Assembly: GCA_041394885.1 (NCBI GenBank)
Contig: JAWKHI010000007.1
Span: 131,718 to 195,717 of the forward strand
Source of the DNA: DSOI01 sp041394885
Lineage (GTDB): Bacteria; Acidobacteriota; Terriglobia; Bryobacterales; Bryobacteraceae
DNA: 64,000 nt
Direction of reading: 5' to 3'
The translations under genes were made by a program, and so were the position numbers. Below, one piece after another: positions 52,051-60,872 of this stretch. A model generated the notes under the pieces. The model was not told the DNA's origin. It saw only the letters and a program-made list of their open reading frames with translations, and did no database searches. Positions within the stretch are counted from its first letter, which is position 1, and each line of letters opens with the position of its first letter.

Positions 52051-53271
52051 GTGACTTCCTCGGATCCAGTGGTTCGCGACTTTTTTCTCTCCCGGCAGAT
52101 TGCCGACATATCCGGTCCGTGGCGGCCGGGCAGCATCCGCGATCAGATTCTGCGCGCCCGGATGGTTGTGGACCGCGCGTTGGCAAATGGATGGATTTCA
52201 CCGCAGCGTCCGGTGGCCGTCCTGGGCGCTGGCATCGCCGGAATCACCGCTGCCGTGGTGGCGCGAACGGCCGGTGTAAGCGTCACCATCTTCGAGAAAG
52301 ACAAGCCTGCCGCGGCACAGAGCCGGTCATTCCGATGGGTGGACCCGGCGGCGTACGACTGGCCGCACCCGTGGTGGGGTAGCGGAGAGATGGTTTGGGA
52401 TCACGGCGGGCGCTGGCCGCTTCGATTGGAGGCAGGCGAGGGGCGCACTCTTGCTTTTCAGTTTGCGAGCCTACTGAGGAAAGAGAAAAACATCCGCTAC
52501 GTGCGGGAGAATGTCACCGGGCTTGCACAGGAAAAGGACAGGATTCGAGTGGCAACGAATGCCGGCTTGGTGGAAGAATTCGCATTGGTGGTGGATTGCC
52601 GGGGGGCAGGCAAGGAGCGATCGTGCGGCGATTTCGAAACAATTCCGTTTTGGAGCGGCATGGACCCGCGCCGGATCGTAGCGGGGAAAGCGGCTGAACT
52701 CGGACGTCCGGTCCGGGTGCTGATATCCGGCGGCGGTGACGGAGCCATTCAGGACTTCCTGCTCCTGGCCACCGGCCGTGCCTCGATCGCACAACTGGCG
52801 GTGGAGGCGGGATTGGCGCGCGACGTGCTGCGAACCGGTCTCACGCCGATCAGCGGATCACTGGCAGAACTGGCTGGGTTCGAGCGGGAAGCACTGAGTA
52901 TCGAGGAGCGATGCTGGCGTGACTTCTGCTGGCAGGGTCCACCGGGCACCGAAGCCGGACTCACATCGTGTTTGGCGGAGTTCTACGAGGGGTGGGTGGC
53001 CCGTCTGGCGGACCGGTGGAAGCCGCTTCCGGCGAACCGCACTCCCATCGAGTTCACACTCGTCCGGACGGCGGGCCATTATTCGGTATGCTATCCGCTC
53101 AACCGGCTGATCGGTATGGTCGCCGAGCGCCAGTTCCGGCCCAAGGTGGTAGTGGGGCGGCTCGAAGCGCTGTACAAGCCAACGGATTTCGACCTGTCGC
53201 TGATTCGCCACGGGATCGAAACGAGTGCGCCGCCGTTTGGCGTTCGCCGCCAGATTTTTCCATTCCAGTAG
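52051..53271 (+). CDS. FAD-dependent oxidoreductase of unknown substrate
   Basis: A 406-residue protein, GTG start. After about 50 residues it has the dinucleotide motif VAVLGAGIAGITAAVVARTA and GVSVTIFEKDKP, then the unusual AAYDWPHPWWGSGEMVWDHG, a second GxG-type turn VLISGGGDGAIQDFLLLATG that could bind NAD(P), and a C-terminal part with TAGHYSVCYPLNRLIGMVAE. The two nucleotide-binding turns suggest a flavin- and NAD(P)-dependent enzyme. It does not match a standard pathway enzyme I recognise. Only the unknown gene upstream shares its direction; the next genes are a convergent RND operon. Confidence 0.65.
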   Translation: MTSSDPVVRDFFLSRQIADISGPWRPGSIRDQILRARMVVDRALANGWISPQRPVAVLGAGIAGITAAVVARTAGVSVTIFEKDKPAAAQSRSFRWVDPAAYDWPHPWWGSGEMVWDHGGRWPLRLEAGEGRTLAFQFASLLRKEKNIRYVRENVTGLAQEKDRIRVATNAGLVEEFALVVDCRGAGKERSCGDFETIPFWSGMDPRRIVAGKAAELGRPVRVLISGGGDGAIQDFLLLATGRASIAQLAVEAGLARDVLRTGLTPISGSLAELAGFEREALSIEERCWRDFCWQGPPGTEAGLTSCLAEFYEGWVARLADRWKPLPANRTPIEFTLVRTAGHYSVCYPLNRLIGMVAERQFRPKVVVGRLEALYKPTDFDLSLIRHGIETSAPPFGVRRQIFPFQ

Positions 53272-53275
53272 GCGG

Positions 53276-54352
53276 CTACCGGCCGAGCACTCCGCCATCG
53301 CGGATTTCATCGCTCGCCCGTTTGACGACGACGTCACCAGCCCGCAGATTACCGAATACTTCCACCAAGTCGCCGGTTGCCTGTCCCTTGGCGACGTCGA
53401 CCCATTCGGCGCGTCCGCCGGTGACGCGAATGACGAAGCTACGGTCGGTGGTAGTTGTGACCGCGGTGGACGGAACAAGCAGTGAGGCGCCGCGGCGCCG
53501 GATTGGCCAATCGGCTTCGGCGTACATTCCTGGCGCGAGACGCCCACCGGCGTTGACCGCGTCCAACTCGACGGGCATGGTGCGGGTCTTCGGATCGATT
53601 GTGTTGGGTATCCGCGCGATGGCGCCGGAGAAGTTGGCGCCGGGGTAGGCAGGGACGCGGAAGTTCACGCGGGCGCCGCGGGCCATCGATGCCACGTCGG
53701 CCTCGGGAACGGCGACGACAACGCGCAGGCGGCTTTGCTGTTCGATCACGAGCAGTGGGGGGCTGTTGCGATCGGGGGCGGCCAAGGCGCCCGGGTGGAC
53801 GATGCGCTCGGTGACGATGGCGTCGTAGGGGGCTTTGATCTCCAGATACTCCTGCATCTGTTCGAGCGGAGCGATGGCGGCGCGCGCGGCTGCGGCCTGA
53901 GCGTCCAGGGCCTCGAGGACGCCCCGGGCCGAATCGACGCTCTTGCGGGAGAGTTCGACTTCCTGCCCGGTGACGACGCCGGGGGTAGCGGCGGCCGCTT
54001 CGAGGTGATTGCGCGAAACCTCAGCGGCGGCGAGTTTGGCCTCCGCCTCGGCGCGGCGGGCCTCAACCGCGCTCACTTTACTACGGGCCTCGGCGATCTG
54101 GGCGGCGATCTCGGGGGCGGAGAGCTTTACGAGCACGTCGCCCGATTTGACGTAGCTGCCACGATCGACGAGGACTTCTTCCACGAAGGCGGTGAGACGG
54201 GCGCGGACTTCGGTGCGTTGAAAGGGGTAGATTTCCGCGGGCAGGCGCGAGATGCGGCCGGTGGCTTGCGAGACAACCGTGGCCGTCTCAATCGACTGGG
54301 CCGACGCCGCGACGACGGCAAGGATGGAAATCAGCAGGCTAAGAAGCTTCAT
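53276..54352 (-). CDS. RND efflux periplasmic adaptor (second system)
   Basis: A 358-residue HlyD-type adaptor with a signal peptide (MKLLSLLISILAVVAASAQS). It shows RTEVRARLTAFVEEVLVDRG, SYVKSGDVLVKLSAPEIA, a coiled hairpin (about 85-165), EIKAPYDAIVTERIVHPGAL and a C-terminal membrane-proximal domain. Unlike the adaptor at 22.6 kb it has no lipobox Cys. The ATG at 54352 overlaps the permease end by 14 bp. Last gene of TolC-RND-MFP. Confidence 0.88.
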   Translation of the reverse strand: MKLLSLLISILAVVAASAQSIETATVVSQATGRISRLPAEIYPFQRTEVRARLTAFVEEVLVDRGSYVKSGDVLVKLSAPEIAAQIAEARSKVSAVEARRAEAEAKLAAAEVSRNHLEAAAATPGVVTGQEVELSRKSVDSARGVLEALDAQAAAARAAIAPLEQMQEYLEIKAPYDAIVTERIVHPGALAAPDRNSPPLLVIEQQSRLRVVVAVPEADVASMARGARVNFRVPAYPGANFSGAIARIPNTIDPKTRTMPVELDAVNAGGRLAPGMYAEADWPIRRRGASLLVPSTAVTTTTDRSFVIRVTGGRAEWVDVAKGQATGDLVEVFGNLRAGDVVVKRASDEIRDGGVLGR

Positions 54353-57300
54353 AGTAGGAACTCGCAGGATCGGTTGGATCGAGGGATCGGGAATGGCGGC
54401 TGGCCCCGGATTGGAGGATGGCATAGAGAGCGGGCAGGACGGTGAGGGTGGCGACGGTGGCCAGCGCCAATCCGCCGATGACGGCTTTACCGAGCGGCGC
54501 GGTCTGATCGGCGCCGATGGCGATGGGCGTCATGCCGGCGATCATCGCGAAAGCGGTCATGAGAATGGCACGAAGGCGTCCGCGCCCGCCGTCCACGGCA
54601 GCCTGGATGACTTCGGATCCGGCGCGGCGCTCAATCTCCATGAAGGTGACCATCAGGATCGAGTTGGCGACGGCGATACCGACGGCCATGATCGCGCCGA
54701 TGAAAGACTGGACGTTGAGCGTGGACCCTGTGAACCAGAGGGCGAGGATCACGCCGCACAGCACGGCGGGGACGGTGAGCACGATGGCGGCGGCGAGGCG
54801 GAACGATTGGAAGTTGGCGGTGAGGAGCAGGAAGATCACGGCGATCGAGAGCAAGAGCCCGCGCTGCAAACCAGCGAGCGATTCTTCGAGCGGCGGAATC
54901 TGGCCGCGGATCTGGACCGAAACGCCACGCGGAGGCTTCCCTGCCCTGTCGATGGCTGCACGAACCGCGCCGGTGACTTCTCCGAGCGGCGGGCCGTGCA
55001 GGTTGGCGGTGAAGCTCACCACGCGCTGCATGTTGTAGCGCTCCACCAATCCGAAGGCAGTGCCTTCCTTGAAGCTGGCGACATCGCCGAGCAGGGTGCG
55101 CGGACCGCCCGGGACGGTGACGGGCACCTTGCGCAGATCGTCGACCGAGCGCATACGATGCTGAGGAATCTCGACTTGAATCTGGAAGGCATTGCCGCTG
55201 CGGGGGTCGCGCCAGTAGTTGGGATCGGTGAAGCGGCTGGATGAGGTGGCGGTGACAACCGATTTCAGGACGTTGGCGGTGGTGAGGCCGTACTGGCCGG
55301 CGCGTTCGCGGTCAATGGCGACGTCGATGGTGGGATAGTCCAAGGGTTGGGCCTGCTGAAGATCGCGGAGGAAGGGGAGCTTTGCCAGTTCTTCCCGTAC
55401 CTTGGCGGCGTGAGCGCGATTGTCGGCCATGGCCGGGCCTTGCACCGCCACTTCGATGGGAGTAGGCGAACCGAACGACATCACCTGGCCGATGATGTCG
55501 GCGGCTTCGAAGGAGAAGGTGACGCCGGGGAGTTTCTTGGACAACTCGGCGCGGAGGCGTTCACGAAGGGGCTCCCCGATCAGGGTGGCGGTGGGCTTGA
55601 GGGCGACCTTCATGACAATCTCGTGCGGACCACCGGTCCACAAGTGCACGGTGTTGATGGGATAGCTGGCCGGCTGGACGCCGATGAAGGCGGTGCTGAT
55701 GGCGACCTGATCCCTACCAACGGTCTGCTCAATGACGCCCAGAGCGTCGAGGGCAACGAGTTCGGTCTTCTCGATGCGGGTGCCGGTGGGGGCGCGGAGC
55801 CGGATCTGAAACTGTCCCGATTCGACGGTGGGGAAGAACTCGGTGCCGATGCGGGGCAAGATCAGGACGAAGATGGCAGCGGCGCCGGCAAGATAGGCGG
55901 CCGCGACGATCCAACGCATCCCGGTAATGAGCTCGAGGTATCGGCCGTAGAGGCGTCGAAGCCCGGCCTGTTCCTGGTCACCGTGTCCCTGCTTCATCAC
56001 CCAAACCGAAAGCACGGGAACGAGTGTGCTGGAAAGCAGGTAGGACGAAACCATCGCGAAGGCGACAGCCAGAGCGAGGGGTACGAACAATTGGCGGGCG
56101 ACGCCGGCCATGAAGAACGACGGCACGAATACGGCGAGGATCGACATCATGGAGAGCAGCCTGGGGACGGCAGTCTTGTGGCAGGCGTCCAGCACCGATC
56201 GCGGTTTCGAGAGCCCACCGGCCATGTGGGAATGGATGTTCTCGATCTCGACGGTTGCCTCATCGACGAGAACGCCGACGGCGAGCGCGAGACCCGCAAG
56301 CGTCATGATGTTGAGCGTCTGGCCGGTGGCCCACAGTCCGACAACGGCGCCCAGGAGCGCGAACGGGATGGTGGCCATGACGATTAGAGCGCTGCGCCAA
56401 TCGCGGAGAAACAGCAGGACCATGAGGCCGGTGAGCAGAGCGCCGAGGACGGCTTCATTAGCGAGGCTACCCAGCGCGCTGGTGACATAGCCGGTCTGGT
56501 CAAATTCGAGCCGGAGTTCCACGTCCTCGGGAAGCACGTTGCGCATGGCGGGCAAGTTTTCGCGGACGGCGCGGATCACGTCGAGGGTGGAAGCGTCGCT
56601 GCGCTTGGTGACTTGAATGTAGACGGTGCGCTTGCCGTTGACGTGGGCGTAGCCGGTGACGATGTCGGTGCCGTTTTCGACCACGCCGAGATCGCGGAGG
56701 AAGATGGTGGGTCCGGAGCCGGTGCGGACGGGGGCGTCGGCGAGTTCATCGAGATTGCCGCCGATTACGCCGTTGGTGTTGGCGATGCGATTGAGGTCTC
56801 CGATGCGGATGTTGCCGGAAGGCATGACCACAGAAGCCTTGTTGACCGCAGCGATCACCTCTTCCGGCGATAGATCATATTGGCGAAGCTTGTCGGGATT
56901 GACGCGCACGACGATGGAGCGCTGGTTGCCGCCGAAGGGAGGAGGGGCGGAAACGCCCGGGAGGGTGGCAAACAGCGGGCGGACGCGATTGATGGCGAAG
57001 TCCTGCATTTCCGCCGGGGTGCGGATGGCGCTCGAGAAAACGAGCTGACCGACGGGGATGGAACCGGCGTCAAAACGAGTGATGAAGGGTGGCACCGCGC
57101 CGGGAGGCATGAAGGCTCGGGAGCGGTTGACGTAGCCGACCACCTCGGCGGTGGCCTGATCCATGTCGGTGTCGCCGTGGAAGACGAGCTTCATCAGCGC
57201 GACGCCCTGGATGCTTTTGGATTCGACGTGTTCGATGCCGCTGATGTAGAGGAAGTGGTACTCGTAGTAGTGGGTGAGGAAGCCTTCCATCTGTGTGGGG

Positions 57301-57464
57301 TCCATGCCGCTGTAGGGCTGGGACACGTAGATGGTGGGAGAGCCCACGGCGGGGAAAATGTCCTTCTTCATACGCTGGATGCCGAGCCAGGATGCGAGAA
57401 GAACGGCGAGAACGGCGACCACCACAGTCAGAGGGCGGCGAAGAGCGGAGACTACCAGCCACAT
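54339..57464 (-). CDS. RND efflux transporter permease (second system)
   Basis: A 1041-residue inner-membrane pump. TM1 is near residues 10-28 (LTVVVAVLAVLLASWLGIQR), TM4 has GLALAVGVLVDEATVEIENI, where one Asp of the usual D-D pair is replaced by Glu (V-D-E-A), and TM10-12 include FIGAIMAVGIAVANSILMVT. The changed proton-relay residues resemble a heavy-metal or undefined RND class rather than AcrB. It is diverged from the pump at 23.8 kb, so the two systems are not a recent duplication. Confidence 0.9.
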   Translation of the reverse strand: MWLVVSALRRPLTVVVAVLAVLLASWLGIQRMKKDIFPAVGSPTIYVSQPYSGMDPTQMEGFLTHYYEYHFLYISGIEHVESKSIQGVALMKLVFHGDTDMDQATAEVVGYVNRSRAFMPPGAVPPFITRFDAGSIPVGQLVFSSAIRTPAEMQDFAINRVRPLFATLPGVSAPPPFGGNQRSIVVRVNPDKLRQYDLSPEEVIAAVNKASVVMPSGNIRIGDLNRIANTNGVIGGNLDELADAPVRTGSGPTIFLRDLGVVENGTDIVTGYAHVNGKRTVYIQVTKRSDASTLDVIRAVRENLPAMRNVLPEDVELRLEFDQTGYVTSALGSLANEAVLGALLTGLMVLLFLRDWRSALIVMATIPFALLGAVVGLWATGQTLNIMTLAGLALAVGVLVDEATVEIENIHSHMAGGLSKPRSVLDACHKTAVPRLLSMMSILAVFVPSFFMAGVARQLFVPLALAVAFAMVSSYLLSSTLVPVLSVWVMKQGHGDQEQAGLRRLYGRYLELITGMRWIVAAAYLAGAAAIFVLILPRIGTEFFPTVESGQFQIRLRAPTGTRIEKTELVALDALGVIEQTVGRDQVAISTAFIGVQPASYPINTVHLWTGGPHEIVMKVALKPTATLIGEPLRERLRAELSKKLPGVTFSFEAADIIGQVMSFGSPTPIEVAVQGPAMADNRAHAAKVREELAKLPFLRDLQQAQPLDYPTIDVAIDRERAGQYGLTTANVLKSVVTATSSSRFTDPNYWRDPRSGNAFQIQVEIPQHRMRSVDDLRKVPVTVPGGPRTLLGDVASFKEGTAFGLVERYNMQRVVSFTANLHGPPLGEVTGAVRAAIDRAGKPPRGVSVQIRGQIPPLEESLAGLQRGLLLSIAVIFLLLTANFQSFRLAAAIVLTVPAVLCGVILALWFTGSTLNVQSFIGAIMAVGIAVANSILMVTFMEIERRAGSEVIQAAVDGGRGRLRAILMTAFAMIAGMTPIAIGADQTAPLGKAVIGGLALATVATLTVLPALYAILQSGASRHSRSLDPTDPASSYYEAS

Positions 57465-57467
57465 TTG

Positions 57468-58829
57468 TCAGTTGCCCGCCTGTTTCAGAAAAGGTTCGAG
57501 ATCGCCTTGGGCGGCGGCCACGGCGAGAAGTCCGCGCCAGATGGCTAATCGCGCAAGGGAATAGTCAATCTCGGTTTGGGTGAGCAGCCGCTGGGCTTCG
57601 GCTACTTCGACCAGTGTTCCGAGACCGGCTTTGTAGCGGGCCGAAGCTTGCGTTTCCGCGGCGCGGGCGGCTTCGAGTTGAACGGGGACGACCTGGGCGA
57701 CGCGGCGAGCGCCGTCGAGCATGGCACGAGCCCGCTCCAGGCGGGCGGTGAGGTCGGCTCTGAGTTGATCGTAGCGAGCCCTCTCGGTGCGTTCACCGGC
57801 GGACTCGATTTGCTTTTTGGCGCGGATGGAGGCAAAGTCCATGAGCGGCATCGTCATGCCGACGGCGACTCCCCAGTTGTAGATATTGGGACCGAGGCCG
57901 GAAGCAGCGCCGCCGGTGGTGAAGTCCGGCCGGGCTCCGGTGCCACGTGCGTACTGCGCGCCCTGGATCTGGAACTTAGGGAAGAAAGACCGGTCGAGCG
58001 TCTTTTGGCGGGCTTGGGATTCGCCGATCACCGAGTCCTGCTCCCGGAGCACGGGATGGGCGTCGGCGATGGCGGACATGGTCTCGAGGCCGGTGGTTTC
58101 TCCGAGCAGGGGCCCGGCGGCGACCGAAACGGAAGCGGGATCGGCGCCGGTGAATTGGATCAGGTCCGCCTTAGCGACGGCGACGGCCTGCTCGGCTTGA
58201 ATCTGGGCGGCCAGGGCCATGGCCGCTTCGGCGCGGGCGCGGGAGAGTTCGGCTCCGGGGCGAAGGTCGGCTTTGACGAGCGCTTCGACGACGTTGGAGA
58301 AGACGCGGGCGCGTTCGACGCCGGCAGCGGCGGCTTTCACGGTCTGCTGGGCGGCGAGGATGGTGAGGAAGGAGTCCGCGGTACGGGTGGCCACCTCCAG
58401 CCGGGTGCGTTCGAGAGCGGATTCGGCGCGGCGGCGTCCGGCTTCGGCTTCGCCGACGCGGGCCTGGCGGAAGCCGAAATCAAAGGGCTCCCAGGAGACG
58501 AGGATACCGACCGCCGATCCCCAGACGTTGGTCATACTGTTTTCCGGATTGGGCGGCCCCGAGATGGGGGGAATCACGGTTTGAGGAAAGATCATGCCAT
58601 AGATGTTGTTTCGTGTGGCGCGATTGAGCTGGGTGTGAAAGTCGACGCGCGGGAGATAGGCGGTGCGCGCGAGCGTAATTCCGGCCTCGGCAGCGGCCTT
58701 TTGCTCGACGGGGATGCGGATGGCGGGATAGCGGGCCAGGGCGCTGTCGACAGCTTCGCGGATGGTGCTCTGCGCCATGATGGCGGCGACCGGACAGAAC
58801 AACCCTGCCCAAAGGAGCCTGCGGAACAT
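57468..58829 (-). CDS. TolC family outer-membrane channel (second system)
   Basis: A 453-residue outer-membrane efflux protein with a signal peptide (MFRRLLWAGLFCPVAAIMAQ). The TolC repeats STIREAVDSALARYPAIRIP and VQLEAARAAETQASARYKAG are seen, plus VEVAEAQRLLTQTEIDYSLA at the end. The ATG at 58829 follows the Fe-S oxidoreductase by 14 bp, and the permease starts 3 bp after its stop. First efflux gene of the operon. Confidence 0.85.
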   Translation of the reverse strand: MFRRLLWAGLFCPVAAIMAQSTIREAVDSALARYPAIRIPVEQKAAAEAGITLARTAYLPRVDFHTQLNRATRNNIYGMIFPQTVIPPISGPPNPENSMTNVWGSAVGILVSWEPFDFGFRQARVGEAEAGRRRAESALERTRLEVATRTADSFLTILAAQQTVKAAAAGVERARVFSNVVEALVKADLRPGAELSRARAEAAMALAAQIQAEQAVAVAKADLIQFTGADPASVSVAAGPLLGETTGLETMSAIADAHPVLREQDSVIGESQARQKTLDRSFFPKFQIQGAQYARGTGARPDFTTGGAASGLGPNIYNWGVAVGMTMPLMDFASIRAKKQIESAGERTERARYDQLRADLTARLERARAMLDGARRVAQVVPVQLEAARAAETQASARYKAGLGTLVEVAEAQRLLTQTEIDYSLARLAIWRGLLAVAAAQGDLEPFLKQAGN

Positions 58830-58843
58830 CCGCTTATTGTCCC

Positions 58844-60685
58844 TCACTTGGCCTGTGGGGTGTCGATACCGGCGGCGGCGATCTGAGCAATGTCGAGGAG
58901 GCGAGGCGCGGATTCCTTGCCGGCGAAGGCGTCGCGAAACATGGTGTTGCAGAACGGACAGGCGGCGGCGACGACGGATGCGCCGGTGGCTTCCAGTTGC
59001 GTGGCGCGTTCGACGCTGACGCGTTGGCCTTTCTCCTCGCCGAGAAAAGCGAGCCCGCCGCCAGCGCCGCAACAGAAGGATCGTTCGCGGGTGCGATCGG
59101 CCTCGGCGAGCGGCCCGGCGAGAGCGGCCACTTCGCGCGGAGGGTCATAGACGCCGCGGTAGCGTCCGATGTAGCAAGGGTCGTGGTAGACGACTTTGGC
59201 GGGTTGGGCGGCGGCGGGCAACCTGGCTTTGTGGCGGGCGAGAAACTCGCTGTGGTGCTCGATGGGGGGAGCTTCGCCGTACTCCTTCCAATCCTCGCCA
59301 ATGGTACGGACACAGTGCGGACAGATGGAAAGCATCTTTTTCACGCCGGCGCCGGCGATGGCGTCGAGATTGGTTTGGGCCAGTTCGCCGAAAGCGAGGT
59401 CATTGCCGAGCCGCCGGGCCGAATCGCCGGTGCACCGTTCCTTGCTGAGCACGCCGAAGGTGACGTCGAGATGGCGCAGCACGCGCACCAGGGATTCCAC
59501 GATTTCGCGGCCCTTGGGATCGTAGGCGCCCATGCAGCCGAGCCAGAGGCAGTATTCCTGGGTGCCGTCGAAGAGGGGCAAGTCCGCCTTCCTGATGAAC
59601 TTGTCCCGTTCGGAAGAGGGCATGCCGAGCGGGTTGCCGTAGCGTTCCAGATTCAGGAAGAGCTTGCCGCCGTGATCGTCTTCCCATTTGCCGGTGTTCA
59701 CCGCGCCCCGGCGGAGACCGACGATGACCGGGAGATGCTCGATTCCCACCGGACACTGGTATTCGCAGGAACCGCAGGTGGTGCACTGGAACGCGGCCTC
59801 TTGCGAGATGTATTTGCCAAGGAGCGGCTCTTCGGCGCGGTTGCCGAACTCATTGAGGTACCCGCGCATCCCGAGAATGATCTCTTTGGGATTGAGTTCC
59901 TTTCCGGTGAGGTTGGCGGGACAGTGTTCCGTGCAACGGCCGCACTCGACGCAGGAGAACGCCTGGAGAGCGGCGAGTTGGGTGATGTCCTTGCCGGTGT
60001 CGAGTCCGAAATCCTCGTCGCCATCGAGCGGCGGGATGCGGCTGAAGCCGCCTCGGGAAAGGAAGATCGTGAGGGGCGACAGAATGAGGTGCAGGTGCTT
60101 GGTGTGGGGAACCAACGGCAGGAACACGGCGAGCGTAAGGGTATGAAGCCACCATACAGCGCGGCCGGTGTGGAACCAGTAGTCAGCCAGATAGGTGAGC
60201 ATCAAGGAGAGGATGAGCAGCGCGATCCAGCCGGACTCGAACGAGACCTTGTCGCCCAGCCATTTGGGGCGTACGAGGAACCGGCGGACGGCAAGGCCGG
60301 TGATGGAGATCGAGACGGCCACTGCGAAGCACGCGGCGATGGCGAAGTAGACCCGTCCGAAGGCGCCGCTCTTGTGGAGCAGGCGGAATCCGAGCCCGGC
60401 GGCTAGATGATCGAGGGTGACGAGGGAAAAAGCGCAAAAGCCCCAGAAGACGAAGGCGTGAGCGAGGCCGGCAGCGGGACGTTCACGAATGACGCGGGAC
60501 TGCAGGAAGACCTCGGCAATCACGTCTCCGATACGCTTGGAGATGGGAGCAAGCGTGAAGCCGGGATCGGGACGGGCGGTGCGAATGGCGGCGGCCACCG
60601 AACCGAAGCGCCGCCAGAACGCCGCGGCCGAGGCGGCCAGCAAAGCGATCATGACAAGGGACTCCAGCCAGTGCGGTCGATCCAT
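58844..60685 (-). CDS. membrane-bound heterodisulfide-reductase-like Fe-S oxidoreductase
   Basis: A 613-residue protein in two parts. Residues 1-215 are membrane helices resembling a di-haem cytochrome b-type domain (HAFVFWGFCAFSLVTLDHLA, TYLADYWFHTGRAVWWLHTL). The rest has two 4Fe-4S motifs (CVECGRCTEHCP and CTTCGSCEYQCP) and two CCG domains (CPHCVRTIGEDWKEYGE, HDPCYIGRY, SFCCGAGGG, ACPFCNTMF). It likely passes electrons between a cytoplasmic donor and quinone. TACAAT lies 7 nt before the ATG. Confidence 0.85.
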   Translation of the reverse strand: MDRPHWLESLVMIALLAASAAAFWRRFGSVAAAIRTARPDPGFTLAPISKRIGDVIAEVFLQSRVIRERPAAGLAHAFVFWGFCAFSLVTLDHLAAGLGFRLLHKSGAFGRVYFAIAACFAVAVSISITGLAVRRFLVRPKWLGDKVSFESGWIALLILSLMLTYLADYWFHTGRAVWWLHTLTLAVFLPLVPHTKHLHLILSPLTIFLSRGGFSRIPPLDGDEDFGLDTGKDITQLAALQAFSCVECGRCTEHCPANLTGKELNPKEIILGMRGYLNEFGNRAEEPLLGKYISQEAAFQCTTCGSCEYQCPVGIEHLPVIVGLRRGAVNTGKWEDDHGGKLFLNLERYGNPLGMPSSERDKFIRKADLPLFDGTQEYCLWLGCMGAYDPKGREIVESLVRVLRHLDVTFGVLSKERCTGDSARRLGNDLAFGELAQTNLDAIAGAGVKKMLSICPHCVRTIGEDWKEYGEAPPIEHHSEFLARHKARLPAAAQPAKVVYHDPCYIGRYRGVYDPPREVAALAGPLAEADRTRERSFCCGAGGGLAFLGEEKGQRVSVERATQLEATGASVVAAACPFCNTMFRDAFAGKESAPRLLDIAQIAAAGIDTPQAK

Positions 60686-60692
60686 TCGAACG

Positions 60693-60698
60693 ATTGTA
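60693..60698 (-). promoter_or_regulatory. -10 box TACAAT for the membrane Fe-S oxidoreductase (leaderless)
   Basis: TACAAT on the minus strand ends 7 nt before the ATG at 60685. A TTGACG (60723-60728) lies 24 bp upstream, too far for a normal spacer. Confidence 0.45.
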
Positions 60699-60817
60699 GC
60701 CCGGGAGTGCGGAGGGCGCGGTCGTCAAACTAAGGTTTCTGACGGGGAGCAATATCTAAGAGTTTCACCCGGGCACGAATACTGGCATTTGCCCCTGCGA
60801 ATCGGCGATACCGTCAC

Positions 60818-60846
60818 TTTGCGGTCCGCAGCCCATCCGTTACACT
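60818..60846 (+). promoter_or_regulatory. candidate promoter of the NAD-dependent epimerase gene
   Basis: TTTGCG (60818-60823), a 17-bp spacer and TACACT (60841-60846), followed about 26 nt later by the TTG start. Confidence 0.4.
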
Positions 60847-60860
60847 GGAACTTATCCGCT

Positions 60861-60866
60861 AGGAGG
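60861..60866 (+). promoter_or_regulatory. ribosome binding site deciding a TTG start
   Basis: A perfect AGGAGG lies 6 nt before TTG 60873, the only in-frame codon with this spacing. An ATG at 60869 is out of frame, so the epimerase must start at TTG. Confidence 0.7.
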
Positions 60867-60872
60867 GATGCG

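Noticed and set aside
55347..56387. Long antisense frame opposite the second RND permease
   Set aside because: Same reason: it mirrors the permease codons and shows no family motifs.
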